The notes: generated by a model not told the origin, from the letters alone. DNA of 64,000 bases from Flavobacterium sp. (GCF_027484945.1 NZ_JAIXRZ010000017.1:1-64000); one strand, 5' to 3'. Numbered from the stretch's first letter, positions 9,398-18,860 are shown. A program made the numbers and translations.

Positions 9398-9486
9398 TGT
9401 TTTTGATTTAGCTTTACAAATTTGCACAAATTAATTCATATATTATTATTTATGTTTTAAATAATATCAATAAAATATTATTTATA

Positions 9487-10104
9487 TCATTCAATTATCC
9501 ATAACAAAACTGGTTTCTTTGTTGCTTGTAATTGTTGATCTAATTTACGCATGAATGCATCGGAAACAGCGGGACATCCCCAGCTCAATGGACTCACGCG
9601 AGGATAAATCTCATGATTAGAGACCGCACTCCAAGAATGTAATACTACCATTCGATCTACAGCCGATTGGTTCTGAACTTCCAATCCATGTAACCAATAT
9701 TTAACATTAATACCCCAAGAACTGTAATCCCGTTTCCCAATCTTAAATTTACCTTTCATACTGCAATGACTGTCTTTGCGGGTATCAAATTTGGGTTTTT
9801 CCCATTGATCAGGATTGGCTTCAAAAACATCACAACTGCCATGGGTCACAATATTTTTGTGTGTAATAACCTTCTTTTTAAAATCATATATAAAAAAGCG
9901 AAACCTACCTGGATGGATACTTAAGTCTATTAAATAATAAAAATCGGTAGCGTATCCATTCATTTCACAAAAGGAACGAGCCTCTTGGTGATTTTTAGCA
10001 TACGACTTTGCGGGTGATGGAAGTTGGATATTTTTCGTGGAATGACCAATATTACAACAAATTAAGAGTAAGACAATAGTAAAAAAAAGTGAATTTCTCA
10101 TCAT
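9487..10104 (-). CDS. Murein L,D-transpeptidase-like protein (YkuD_2 family), exported
   Basis: A protein of about 205 residues with a signal peptide (MMRNSLFFTIVLLLICCNIG). It belongs to the YkuD_2 murein L,D-transpeptidase-like family, placed in the periplasm. The expected catalytic cysteine is in SWGCPAVSDAFM, preceded by the histidine in VVLHSWSAVSN. The frame is open further upstream to 10206, where it would overlap the divergent DUF1800 gene, so the internal ATG that gives a good signal peptide is chosen. Such enzymes act on peptidoglycan cross-links, and activity here is inferred. Confidence 0.85.
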   Translation of the reverse strand: MMRNSLFFTIVLLLICCNIGHSTKNIQLPSPAKSYAKNHQEARSFCEMNGYATDFYYLIDLSIHPGRFRFFIYDFKKKVITHKNIVTHGSCDVFEANPDQWEKPKFDTRKDSHCSMKGKFKIGKRDYSSWGINVKYWLHGLEVQNQSAVDRMVVLHSWSAVSNHEIYPRVSPLSWGCPAVSDAFMRKLDQQLQATKKPVLLWIIE

Positions 10105-10194
10105 ATCAAGTTTAGTACTATGTATTAACTTCATTTTTAAAAATTTATTTAAACCTTTCTTGTTAAAATTTGTCCAATTGAAAAACAAACCCCT

Positions 10195-11592
10195 ATGGAA
10201 CTCCAAAATCTATGGTCACTTCGTCTCGGATTTTCGAATCGACAAGCTAGTAAAATCAAAGCTTTGGGGATTGAAAAATATTTGACAAATGCCTTTGCTG
10301 CACCTTTTTCAAAAACAGAACCTAGTTGCCTTAAAGAGGATCCAAAATCACTACAAGAACTTCGGGAAAAAAGACAACAATTCAAAAACGGTCAAAGTGA
10401 AGAAGCAAAAAAATTAATCAAAAAGCAAATCCAAAAAGAGGGTGAACTCAAACAATGGTGGTTAAATGAAATTATACAGGCTGATTATCCACTACGCGAA
10501 AAAATGGTTCTTTTTTGGCACAATCATTTTGTTGCCTCAAGTCAAAAAGTTAAAGTGAATTGGTGGATTTATCAACATAATCAACTCCTTCGTGAAATGG
10601 CTTTTGGGAATTTTAAAACCCTCACAAAGGCCGTTATCCAAACCAATGCTATGGTTCGTTATTTAGATAATGTTGACAACAAACGGGGAGAAATAAATGA
10701 AAATTTGAGTCGGGAACTGCTCGAACTTTTCACTTTGGGTATTGGAAATTATACTGAAGACGACATTAAAAATGGCGCCAAAGCTCTCGCAGGCTTAACC
10801 ATAGGGGAGCAACAAGCAATGTATCGACCGCGAATTGAAGATAATGACAGCATTACTTATTTGGGGAAAACAGGGCATTTTAAAGCCGATGATTTGGTGG
10901 ACAACATTTTTGAACAACCTAAAATACCTTATTTAATCACGCGTAAAATCTTACAATGGTTTATTTATGATGAACCAACAACTGCTTTAGTCACATATTA
11001 TGGGGATTATTTTCGAAAAGTGAACTTTGAAATTCAACCTTTATTGATAAAAATTTTCACCGAAGAATACGCCAAACCAAATGCCGGAAGTAAAATTAAA
11101 AATCCGTTAGAATTTATTATCCAACTTCATGATGAACTCGAAATAAAGGAACCGTCCTTACCTGTTTTAGTTTTCTTTCTAAAGCAGCAAGGTATGGATT
11201 TATTGAATCCACCCAATGTAAAAGGTTGGGTAGGCGGTACCAATTGGCTTACATCTCAAATTTATTTACAACGCCAAAATAGCTGTGACTTATTGTGTAG
11301 TGGGCTAATGATTAATCGAAGAATGTTTAAAGATGTAACTGAAAATAGTGAAGTCCCAAAAATGAATATGGAAAAACTACCGATTAAAATTGATTTCACA
11401 CCTTCGGATTCTAATATAAAAATTATCCATAAACTAAGTAATAGACTGCTTTTTCATATTGGTCCTGATCTCCAAAAAGATATGGAAACGGTTTTAAAAT
11501 ATGATTTTGATGGCCAAAGTGCTAGTGCTCAAAATGCCGTACTTCGGTTATTCAACTATATGGTAAAAACCCCCGAATTTCAATTGATATAA
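10195..11592 (+). CDS. DUF1800 family protein
   Basis: A 465-residue protein of the DUF1800 family. Family signatures are present: REKMVLFWHNHFVASSQK, VRYLDNVDNKRGEINENL, SRELLELFTLGIGNYTEDD, and NPPNVKGWVGGTNWL. It sits 1 bp before a DUF1501 gene. The two families are found together in many Bacteroidota and Proteobacteria, and the DUF1501 partner usually carries a Tat signal. No signal peptide is visible on this DUF1800 protein. The function of the pair is not established. Confidence 0.88.
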   Translation: MELQNLWSLRLGFSNRQASKIKALGIEKYLTNAFAAPFSKTEPSCLKEDPKSLQELREKRQQFKNGQSEEAKKLIKKQIQKEGELKQWWLNEIIQADYPLREKMVLFWHNHFVASSQKVKVNWWIYQHNQLLREMAFGNFKTLTKAVIQTNAMVRYLDNVDNKRGEINENLSRELLELFTLGIGNYTEDDIKNGAKALAGLTIGEQQAMYRPRIEDNDSITYLGKTGHFKADDLVDNIFEQPKIPYLITRKILQWFIYDEPTTALVTYYGDYFRKVNFEIQPLLIKIFTEEYAKPNAGSKIKNPLEFIIQLHDELEIKEPSLPVLVFFLKQQGMDLLNPPNVKGWVGGTNWLTSQIYLQRQNSCDLLCSGLMINRRMFKDVTENSEVPKMNMEKLPIKIDFTPSDSNIKIIHKLSNRLLFHIGPDLQKDMETVLKYDFDGQSASAQNAVLRLFNYMVKTPEFQLI

Positions 11593-11593
11593 G

Positions 11594-12757
11594 ATGAATC
11601 GTAGAAACTTTTTAAGCTTAACGGGAACGTTTACAAGCGGACTTTTAATCGTTCCTGATATTTTACATAAATTAGGCACACATACTTCGGGAGTAGTGGC
11701 TGACTCATGTGTAGTTTTCATTCAATTAAATGGCGGAAATGATGGTCTCAATACATTTATACCGTATGATGATCCTTTGTATTATGAGTACCGTCGCAAT
11801 GTGGGAATTCCAAAAAGTGAAATTATAGGTAAAAATGCGGGAATGGGCTGGCATCCTGCTTTGAAAAACTGGGCAGCCATCCAACAAAATGGTGATTTGT
11901 GCGTGGTGCAAAACGTGGGTTATCCCGACCCGAATCGTTCGCATTTTCGAAGTCAAGAAATTTGGCAAACGGCATCGGATTCGCAACAATATTTGAATGA
12001 AGGTTGGTTGGGACGTTACTTGGACATCCATTACAAAGAGCATCATCCAACGGGAGGGGTCAATTTGGATAGTATTGATAATTTAGCATTAAAAGGGAAA
12101 GAGCCAAATGCCATAACCATAAAAGACCCTGATCGCTTTCGGAGTAAAAATGAAACGGAAGCCACCAAACTATCCGATAATCCACAATTGGACTTTGTTC
12201 GTAAAATTGCGCATTCGATCACAGAAGGCGCTGAAGAAATCCGGAAAGCTTTGGATCAATCGACTACTGAAATCAGTTATCCCAAAAGTGCATTAGGTAA
12301 AAATTTAGAATGGATAGCACGTTTGATTAAAGGGAATTTACATTCCAATGTCTATTACACTAGTCATAATGGATTTGATACCCATGACAATCAATTGACA
12401 GTTCATAAAAACAAATTAGGAGAATTGAATGAAGCCGTTTTTGCATTTTATCAAGAAATCAAAAAAGCGGGATTATTATCACAAGTTACTATTGTTGTCT
12501 TTTCAGAGTTTGGTCGTCGGGTCAAGGATAATGGAAATGGAACCGATCATGGCACGGCGGCACCTCTTTTTATCATTGGTGGAAAGACTACTGGAAAAGT
12601 AATCGGGAAGAATCCGAATTTGGAGCAATTAATCCAAGGTGATTTACAACACGAAATTGATTTCCGAAGTGTTTATGCTCGATTATTAGAACAAAAACTC
12701 GCCTTTAATCCAAACCAAATTGGCATTACACAATCGCCATTAACAGGAATTTTTTAG
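11594..12757 (+). CDS. DUF1501 family protein with Tat signal
   Basis: A 387-residue protein of the DUF1501 family, related to the sulfatase/alkaline phosphatase superfamily. It starts with a twin-arginine signal (MNRRNFLSLTGTFTSG), so export through Tat in a folded state is expected. Family segments include VFIQLNGGNDGLNTFIPYDD, SHNGFDTHDNQ, and VVFSEFGRRVKDNG followed by TDHGTAAP. It is translated right after the DUF1800 gene. Possible metal-binding Asp/His residues are kept, but no substrate is known. Confidence 0.9.
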   Translation: MNRRNFLSLTGTFTSGLLIVPDILHKLGTHTSGVVADSCVVFIQLNGGNDGLNTFIPYDDPLYYEYRRNVGIPKSEIIGKNAGMGWHPALKNWAAIQQNGDLCVVQNVGYPDPNRSHFRSQEIWQTASDSQQYLNEGWLGRYLDIHYKEHHPTGGVNLDSIDNLALKGKEPNAITIKDPDRFRSKNETEATKLSDNPQLDFVRKIAHSITEGAEEIRKALDQSTTEISYPKSALGKNLEWIARLIKGNLHSNVYYTSHNGFDTHDNQLTVHKNKLGELNEAVFAFYQEIKKAGLLSQVTIVVFSEFGRRVKDNGNGTDHGTAAPLFIIGGKTTGKVIGKNPNLEQLIQGDLQHEIDFRSVYARLLEQKLAFNPNQIGITQSPLTGIF

Positions 12758-12797
12758 CATTCAAGTTGGAATCTTGGTGATTTGAAAAGTTAAGGTG

Positions 12798-12805
12798 TAT
12801 CTTTG
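12798..12805 (+). promoter_or_regulatory. Bacteroidota -7 promoter box for the EamA gene
   Basis: TATCTTTG matches TAnnTTTG and lies 23 nt before the ATG. A TTG at 12774-12776 is in a plausible -33 position, with a 21-bp spacer. Confidence 0.6.
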
Positions 12806-12828
12806 CCGGCTTTTCAAAATTAAAAACA

Positions 12829-13722
12829 ATGTCAAACACCAATCTTTTTAAAGGAATTGTTTATGTCGGACTAGGTGCTTCAAGTTATGGCATGTTAGCT
12901 ACGTTTGTAAAAGTGGCCTATATGGAAAAGTATACCACAGCAGAAGTAACCGTATCTCAATTTATTTATGGAATAATTGGGATGCTCTTAATCAATATCT
13001 TCACAAAATACAAGGCAAATAATTCAGTAGAAAAAGCTACTCCAAAAAACATACTACAGCTACTTTTGGCAGGTACTTCTATGGGATTAACAAGTGTATT
13101 CTACTATGTATCGGTTCGATATATTTCGGTTTCCATCGCGATAATATTGTTAATGCAATCGGTTTGGATGGGTGTTTTGGCAGAATGGATACTAACAAAA
13201 AAGACTCCATCCATTCAAAAACTTATTTCCGTCCTTATTGTATTGACGGGAACTATTTTAGCAACCAATAGTCTTAATCAAAATACAACAATCGATTGGA
13301 ACGGAATAGGCTGGGGCTTAATGGCGGCGGCTTCTTTTACAACTACCCTGTTTACAGCTAATCGAGTGGCAGTTGGAATTTCTTCTGTGCAACGCAGTTT
13401 GTACATGTTAATTGGTGGAGCGGTTATTGTTTTTGGCTTTGCGCTTTTAACTCAAAACACACCCTTTAATTTTTCTATTTTTTTAAAATGGGGTATTTTT
13501 TTGGCACTTTTTGGCACCATAATTCCTCCTATCTTGATGAATGCCGGATTTCCAATTACAGGAATTGGATTAGGAAGCATTATATCAGCTTTAGAACTTC
13601 CCGTTTCCGTAATGATGGCTTATATAATTTTAAATGAAAGAATTGCTGTTATTCAGTGGATTGGTATTGCGTTGATTCTTTTTGCCATTTTTTTAATGAA
13701 TATTCATTCAAAAAAAGTTTAA
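12829..13722 (+). CDS. EamA/DMT family transporter
   Basis: A 297-residue membrane protein with ten predicted hydrophobic helices in two EamA repeats (residues about 8-140 and 155-290). The GTILATNS turn marks the end of the first repeat, and the C-terminal end is YIILNERIAVIQWIGIALIL. Members of the drug/metabolite transporter superfamily usually export small metabolites, and the substrate cannot be told. It has its own promoter and is followed closely by the alkB-like gene. Confidence 0.88.
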   Translation: MSNTNLFKGIVYVGLGASSYGMLATFVKVAYMEKYTTAEVTVSQFIYGIIGMLLINIFTKYKANNSVEKATPKNILQLLLAGTSMGLTSVFYYVSVRYISVSIAIILLMQSVWMGVLAEWILTKKTPSIQKLISVLIVLTGTILATNSLNQNTTIDWNGIGWGLMAAASFTTTLFTANRVAVGISSVQRSLYMLIGGAVIVFGFALLTQNTPFNFSIFLKWGIFLALFGTIIPPILMNAGFPITGIGLGSIISALELPVSVMMAYIILNERIAVIQWIGIALILFAIFLMNIHSKKV

Positions 13723-13745
13723 TTGGATACAAAAGATAGACTCCC

Positions 13746-13753
13746 TAATTTTG
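13746..13753 (+). promoter_or_regulatory. -7 promoter box ending 3 nt before the alkB start
   Basis: TAATTTTG matches the -7 consensus. A TTG at 13723-13725 gives a 20-bp spacer, the classical Bacteroidota spacing. The ATG at 13757 starts only 3 nt after the box, so the transcript should have almost no leader. Confidence 0.6.
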
Positions 13754-13756
13754 CGT

Positions 13757-14359
13757 ATGTCGCTTTTCCAATCACATGAACCGATACGATTTGATGTTCC
13801 CGATGCAGAAATAATTTTGTATCCACACTTTATTGCATTTGAACAAGCACTTGTTTTTTTTGAAAAATTAAAACAAGACGTGCCTTGGCAACAGGATTCC
13901 ATTACCGTTTATGGAAAAACCTATCCCCAACCGCGGCTAACGGCTTTGTTTGGAAATGAAGGAAAACCCTATGCCTATTCAACTATTGTGATGCAACCCC
14001 ACCCGTGGAACCCCTTATTGACTTTTATAAAAGAGTCCGTTGAATCGGTTTGTCACGAACGATTTACAACCGTACTACTCAATTTATATCGAAATGGTCA
14101 AGACAGTAATGGTTGGCATGCAGACAATGAACGTGAATTGGGTCGAAACCCTGTGATTGCCTCTTTGAGTTTGGGGGCGGAACGAATGTTCCATTTGCAA
14201 CATAATACCTATAAAGATTCCAAACTTAAAATCAATCTAACACCCGGAAGTTTACTTCTAATGCGCGGAACTACGCAGCATTTTTGGAAACACCAAGTTC
14301 CAAAAACTTCTCAATTAGTAGGACCTCGAATAAATCTAACCTTTCGACTATTGAAATAA
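13757..14359 (+). CDS. AlkB-like alpha-ketoglutarate-dependent dioxygenase
   Basis: A 200-residue Fe(II)/2-oxoglutarate dioxygenase of the AlkB family, which repairs alkylated bases in DNA or RNA by oxidative demethylation. The metal ligands are visible as the HxD in GWHADNE and the distal His in HFWKHQVPK. The 2-oxoglutarate-binding arginines are in PRINLTFRLL. NLYRNGQDSNGWH is the usual nucleotide-side segment. An upstream TTG (13751) is in frame but lies inside the -7 box, so the ATG at 13757 is taken. Confidence 0.92.
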   Translation: MSLFQSHEPIRFDVPDAEIILYPHFIAFEQALVFFEKLKQDVPWQQDSITVYGKTYPQPRLTALFGNEGKPYAYSTIVMQPHPWNPLLTFIKESVESVCHERFTTVLLNLYRNGQDSNGWHADNERELGRNPVIASLSLGAERMFHLQHNTYKDSKLKINLTPGSLLLMRGTTQHFWKHQVPKTSQLVGPRINLTFRLLK

Positions 14360-14363
14360 TTTG

Positions 14364-14371
14364 TACTTTTG
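14364..14371 (+). promoter_or_regulatory. -7 promoter box for the fatty acid hydroxylase-family gene
   Basis: TACTTTTG matches TAnnTTTG and lies 16 nt before the ATG at 14388. No clear -33 element is seen. Confidence 0.5.
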
Positions 14372-14387
14372 AGTAAATCCCTTAGTT

Positions 14388-15215
14388 ATGAATGAAATTA
14401 TCGCTTATTTTGAGAACATACCTTCGCAACATCGAGCCGCAATACTAGCGGGAGGAATTGCATTTTTTTGGCTATTCGAAAGTGCATTCCCCTTTTTTAA
14501 GTTTCAATACAACAAATGGCAACATGCAGGCATTAATCTTTTTTTTACGTTCACAACGATTGTAATTAATTTTTTATTGGCTTTTATCCTTTTATATGCC
14601 GCTAATTGGGCAGACGAACATGATTTTGGCTTGTTAAATTGGCTTCCCGAAATGCCAATTGTAATGTATAGTTTAGTTGGGCTACTGGTCTTGGATTTAG
14701 TCGGAGCCTATGCCGTTCATTATGTAGAACACCGCTGGTATCCCCTTTGGCGCTTCCATTTAATCCACCACACCGATACATTTGTAGATACTACCTCAGC
14801 CAACCGCCATCATCCCGGCGAAAGCGTCATTCGTTTTATATTTACCACAATTGGAGTACTCCTTGTTGGTAGTCCGATGTGGTTGGTTTTTGCCTATCAA
14901 ACCCTCTCTGTAATCTTCACCCAATTCAATCATGCCAATATCGTATTGCCGCGCAAATTGGATCTAGTGCTCAGCTATTTTATAGTTTCGCCAGATATGC
15001 ATAAAATTCATCACCATTACCAACTCCCCTATACCGATAGCAACTATGGTAATATTTTTTCGATTTGGGATCGTCTTTTTGGAACCTATCGCTATAAAAA
15101 TCGGAATGAACTTATTTACGGTATTGACACCCATAGCGATCCAAAGGAAAATAACGCCTTGGGAAATTTATTGAAAATTCCATTTCAACCTATTCGTAAA
15201 CCCGATTCGGTATAA
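14388..15215 (+). CDS. Sterol desaturase / fatty acid hydroxylase superfamily protein
   Basis: A 275-residue membrane protein with four hydrophobic segments and the full set of diiron histidine boxes: HYVEH (HX3H), HLIHH (HX2HH), a further HH in NRHHPGES, and HKIHHH. The superfamily inserts oxygen into, or desaturates, lipid substrates. The substrate here is unknown. It is distinct from the shorter CrtZ-like hydroxylase at 30187. Confidence 0.88.
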   Translation: MNEIIAYFENIPSQHRAAILAGGIAFFWLFESAFPFFKFQYNKWQHAGINLFFTFTTIVINFLLAFILLYAANWADEHDFGLLNWLPEMPIVMYSLVGLLVLDLVGAYAVHYVEHRWYPLWRFHLIHHTDTFVDTTSANRHHPGESVIRFIFTTIGVLLVGSPMWLVFAYQTLSVIFTQFNHANIVLPRKLDLVLSYFIVSPDMHKIHHHYQLPYTDSNYGNIFSIWDRLFGTYRYKNRNELIYGIDTHSDPKENNALGNLLKIPFQPIRKPDSV

Positions 15216-15319
15216 TTTTTTTGTTTCCATTTTTTTGATTTTATTTTTTTTAGTAATATTGAAATACCATTTTTTATAAAATAAAGAAACGATAAACGTT
15301 AAATTGTACTTTTCGACTA

Positions 15320-15592
15320 ATGAAAAAAAGTAAAAGAGTAGAACTTAGCCCTGAGCAAATCGAACGTGTAGTCACTATGGCTCAGGAGGAACGCAAACCT
15401 TTTGAAGTTTTAAAAGCAGAATTTGGCTTAGCTGAAGGTGACGTTACAGAACTCATGCGTAAACAACTATCTAAAGACAACTTTGAATTGTGGAAAAAGA
15501 AAGCTTCATCGAGTAAACCGAAGCCACGCCCCATGAATGATCCATTTGATGACGATTTAGATAGTAAATACTACATTCGAAACAAAATTTAA
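15320..15592 (+). CDS. TIGR03643 (DUF2805) family protein, first tandem copy
   Basis: A 90-residue basic protein. LSPEQIERVVTMAQEERKPF, then FGLAEGDVTELMRKQLS and FELWKKK are the signature of the TIGR03643 family. The N-terminal half looks like a helix-turn-helix-sized fold, but no function is known. A near-consensus box TACTTTTC (15307-15314) precedes the ATG. A hairpin follows the stop codon, and then a second paralogue. Confidence 0.85.
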   Translation: MKKSKRVELSPEQIERVVTMAQEERKPFEVLKAEFGLAEGDVTELMRKQLSKDNFELWKKKASSSKPKPRPMNDPFDDDLDSKYYIRNKI

Positions 15593-15617
15593 CGCTTATT
15601 TAGCAAGCGTTTTTTTA
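15591..15617 (+). terminator. Hairpin between the two TIGR03643 genes
   Basis: A 7-bp stem (AACGCTT and its complement) followed by a run of T. It begins inside the stop codon region of the first copy. Confidence 0.65.
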
Positions 15618-15639
15618 TTTCTGTGCGATTTTTGTAGTA

Positions 15640-15921
15640 ATGAAAACAAACAATCTCTCCTTCGAACAAATTGACCGCATTATTGAAATGGCTTGGGAAG
15701 ACCGAACGCCTTTTGAAGCCATTAAATTTCAATTTGGATTATCAGAGCAAGATACCATCAACTTAATGCGAAAGGAAATGAAAGCTTCTAGTTTTCGTAT
15801 GTGGCGCAAACGTGTTCAAGGTAGAGCCACCAAACATGCCCAAAAACGCGTGACCGGAATCGATCGTTTTAAGTGTACCTTACAACGACAAATCACGGGA
15901 AATAAAATTTCCAAAAGGTAG
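15640..15921 (+). CDS. TIGR03643 (DUF2805) family protein, second tandem copy
   Basis: A 93-residue paralogue of the gene just upstream. It shares the pattern LSFEQIDRIIEMAWEDRTPF, FGLSEQDTINLMRKEMKASS and FRMWRKRV. The C-terminal 30 residues are strongly basic (RATKHAQKRV, CTLQRQ), unlike the acidic tail of the first copy. This would suit nucleic-acid contact, though that is inference. The function is unknown. Confidence 0.85.
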   Translation: MKTNNLSFEQIDRIIEMAWEDRTPFEAIKFQFGLSEQDTINLMRKEMKASSFRMWRKRVQGRATKHAQKRVTGIDRFKCTLQRQITGNKISKR

Positions 15922-15966
15922 TTTCCATTGGGAAATTTCATACTTTCGATGCGTAATTTTCTTCCT

Positions 15967-16896
15967 ATGAAAGCATTTTTGCTAGTTATCTATTGTTGTT
16001 TTGCAATCCCAGTATTTAGTCAAACCAATTATTCAACCCAAGAAATCGAAGTCAATTCTTTAATAAAAGGAAACTTACTTACCCCTACTACAGGTTCTAA
16101 AACGTTGCTTATACTGATAGCCGGTTCGGGTCCGACTAACCGCAATGGCAACCAACCTGGAGTTGTAACCAATTGTTATAAATTTTTAGGTCAACAATTA
16201 GCCCAAAATGGTATCGCTTTTTTTAGCTATGACAAACGCATTATAGCGCAAATGATTAACAAAACTGTAGACGAAAGTAGCCTTCGCTTTGAGGATATGG
16301 TTACTGATGCTGTCGCTGTTTTAAATTATTTTAAAAAAGAAAACACGTATACACGAATTGTCATTGCGGGACATAGTGAGGGTTCGTTGATTGGTCTATT
16401 GGCTGCGCAACAAGGCGTGCAGGGATTTGTCTCGTTATCTGGACCCGGACGACCCGCAGATGAAGTTTTAGCCGAACAATTAGCGCGTGAAAAACCCGAA
16501 ATGTATTCATCCATTAAACAATGTATCGACGCGATGAAACTATCGGGAAAATGGCAATGCGATACACCCCTGAAAAATGCGGCATTACTATTTAGACCTA
16601 GTGTAATTCCTTATTTAAACTCATGGTTTCAGTACAATCCCGCAGTCGAAATTCAAAAATTAAAAATACCTGTTCTAATAATTAATGGCGATAAAGATTT
16701 ACAAGTTGCGGTAACTGATGCCGAACTTTTAAAAAAAGCCGCACCAACAGCACAAATTAGTATTATTCCCAACATGAATCATGTATTAAAAATCACACCA
16801 ACCGAGGAAGAGAACAGAAAATCATATACCGATGGAAACCTACCCATTGCACCTACATTATCTTCAATTATCACACAATTTGTCAATCAATTGTAA
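15967..16896 (+). CDS. Exported alpha/beta hydrolase
   Basis: A protein of about 309 residues with a signal peptide (MKAFLLVIYCCFAIPVFSQ). The alpha/beta-hydrolase triad is visible: nucleophile Ser in AGHSEGSLIG, acid Asp in INGDKDLQV, and His in NMNHVLK. The oxyanion segment is LIAGSGPTNRNG. It resembles the prolyl-oligopeptidase/dienelactone-type hydrolases common in the flavobacterial periplasm. Earlier in-frame starts at 15928 (TTG) and 15949 (ATG) would put residues ahead of the signal peptide, so 15967 is preferred. Confidence 0.85.
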   Translation: MKAFLLVIYCCFAIPVFSQTNYSTQEIEVNSLIKGNLLTPTTGSKTLLILIAGSGPTNRNGNQPGVVTNCYKFLGQQLAQNGIAFFSYDKRIIAQMINKTVDESSLRFEDMVTDAVAVLNYFKKENTYTRIVIAGHSEGSLIGLLAAQQGVQGFVSLSGPGRPADEVLAEQLAREKPEMYSSIKQCIDAMKLSGKWQCDTPLKNAALLFRPSVIPYLNSWFQYNPAVEIQKLKIPVLIINGDKDLQVAVTDAELLKKAAPTAQISIIPNMNHVLKITPTEEENRKSYTDGNLPIAPTLSSIITQFVNQL

Positions 16897-16940
16897 CGAA
16901 AAAGAAACTCCAACTACTTATGCATTATAATTTAATTGGT

Positions 16941-18791
16941 ATGAAAAAAATAGTTCTCTCCATTGCCACAGCTGGTCTTCTAATTGCTTGTGGTTCGGCA
17001 CCAAAAACCGTTGAATTACGTCAACAAGTTGCCGTGAATTTGGATTTAATCGATGTAAAAGAAGACAAAGTTAAAGTTACCATTACTGCACCTACCCTCT
17101 CTGAATCTGAAATTGTTTATCATATTCCGAAAATTATACCAGGCACCTATTCTTCTGATGACTATGGAAAAATGGTAGAAAACGTAAAAGCATTTGATGC
17201 AAAAGGCAACGAACTACAAGTAATCGTTGTTGACAAAAATTCGTGGCAAATCAAGGATGCAAACCGTTTAAAAACACTTACCTATTGGGTCAATGACACT
17301 TATGACAACGAAAAAAGTATGCGTTTTGGTGAGGGCATTTTCTCGCCAGCGGGAACCAATATTGCAGCAGAAAGAAATTTTATGATTAACCAACATGGCT
17401 TTATTGGTTATTTTGAAAAAAAGGAAGCGCTCAATTATATCCTTTCTATAAAACATCCTGAAACACTATACGGAGCAACGGCTCTTGTCGATACCGACGA
17501 AAGTAAAACTAACGATATTTTTATTGCTAGCCGGTATAATGAGTTGGTTGACAATCCAATAATGTATTCCAAACCTGATTATACAACATTTAACGTTGAA
17601 GGGATGGATATTTTATTTAGTGTTTATTCGCCTACAGGCAAGCATACGGCTTCGGCTTTATCGCCTGATATTGAGAAAATGATTCGTGCACAGAAGAAAT
17701 TTTTAGGTCCGATAAACAACAATAAAAAATACGCCATATTGTTGTACTTGTCAGATATGGAAGCAGCAGATGCCAAAGGTTTTGGCGCCTTAGAGCACAA
17801 TTCTTCTACAACCGTTGTTTTCCCTGAATTAATGGGTAAAGAAATGTTGGGAAAACAATTAATTGATGTGGTATCGCATGAGTTTTTCCATATTGTAACA
17901 CCGCTTGGAGTACATTCGAAAGAGATCCATGATTTTGATTTCAATACGCCTAAAATGTCGCAACATTTATGGATGTATGAAGGAATAACGGAGTATTTTG
18001 CCAACCTATTTCAAGTTAACCAAGGATTGATTTCTGAAGAAGCGTTTTTAAACCGTATGCGTGAAAAAATTCGAAATGCAAAACGCTATAACGACACGAT
18101 GCCGTTTACAGAAATGAGTCAAAATGTACTGACCCCTCCATACAAAGACCAATATACCAATGTTTATGAAAAAGGGGCTTTAATTGGAATGTGTCTTGAT
18201 ATTTTAATCCGAGAAAAAAGCAATGGTGAGCGGGGTGTTTTGGATTTAATGCAAAAGCTGACCCAAGAATTTGGTCCGTCACGTCCTTTTAACGATGTAG
18301 AACTGTTTGATCGTGTAACAGCGCTTACCTATCCCGAAATTGGTGAATTTTTACGAACGCATGTTTCTGGAAATACTCCAATTGATTATTCGATTTATTT
18401 TGCTAAAATGGGAATTGGCAAGGGAAAAATAAAAAAAGTAGCTAACCCGCTTTTTAATAACAATTCACCCTGTATTACATCAAATAGTGACAAACAACTT
18501 TTAGTACGAAAAGGTATTGAATTGTCCCCTTTCATGAAATCATTAGGGTTGAAAGAAGAAGATATTATTCTAAGTATAAACAACACCCCGTATTCAATTG
18601 AAACCATTAGTGCGGTTATGGATACCGTACAAAATTGGAAAGACAATGAATCGGTGACATTTACCGTAAAAAGAAATGGTAACGAATTGGTTTTGAATGG
18701 AAAAGCAATTCAATCCTATACCGAAATAGAGGGTTTTACAACTATCGACGCTACAAAGTCGCAATTAAAAGAATCTTGGTTGAAACGATAA
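16941..18791 (+). CDS. M61 family metallopeptidase lipoprotein with PDZ domain
   Basis: A 616-residue lipoprotein (lipobox in AGLLIACGSAP). It has an N-terminal M61 beta domain, then the zinc site HEFFH in VVSHEFFHIVTPLG, followed by the third ligand in MYEGITEYFANLF. The C-terminal part (last 120 residues) contains a PDZ-like region (KSLGLKEEDIILSINNTPYS). M61 enzymes are glycyl aminopeptidase-type proteases. Attachment to the cell envelope is expected. An in-frame ATG at 16920 would add seven residues before the signal, so the second Met is chosen. Confidence 0.9.
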   Translation: MKKIVLSIATAGLLIACGSAPKTVELRQQVAVNLDLIDVKEDKVKVTITAPTLSESEIVYHIPKIIPGTYSSDDYGKMVENVKAFDAKGNELQVIVVDKNSWQIKDANRLKTLTYWVNDTYDNEKSMRFGEGIFSPAGTNIAAERNFMINQHGFIGYFEKKEALNYILSIKHPETLYGATALVDTDESKTNDIFIASRYNELVDNPIMYSKPDYTTFNVEGMDILFSVYSPTGKHTASALSPDIEKMIRAQKKFLGPINNNKKYAILLYLSDMEAADAKGFGALEHNSSTTVVFPELMGKEMLGKQLIDVVSHEFFHIVTPLGVHSKEIHDFDFNTPKMSQHLWMYEGITEYFANLFQVNQGLISEEAFLNRMREKIRNAKRYNDTMPFTEMSQNVLTPPYKDQYTNVYEKGALIGMCLDILIREKSNGERGVLDLMQKLTQEFGPSRPFNDVELFDRVTALTYPEIGEFLRTHVSGNTPIDYSIYFAKMGIGKGKIKKVANPLFNNNSPCITSNSDKQLLVRKGIELSPFMKSLGLKEEDIILSINNTPYSIETISAVMDTVQNWKDNESVTFTVKRNGNELVLNGKAIQSYTEIEGFTTIDATKSQLKESWLKR

Positions 18792-18817
18792 CTTGCGGGT
18801 AATATTTATATTGAAAG

Positions 18818-18860
18818 TCCTCAATTTGTCAATTAAATTGGGGATTTTTTTTTTTTTTTT
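18818..18860 (+). terminator. Terminator with a 16-T tract after the M61 gene
   Basis: A 10-bp stem with one G-T pair and a 7-nt loop is followed directly by 16 consecutive T residues (18845-18860). The next gene starts 17 nt after the tract. Confidence 0.75.
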
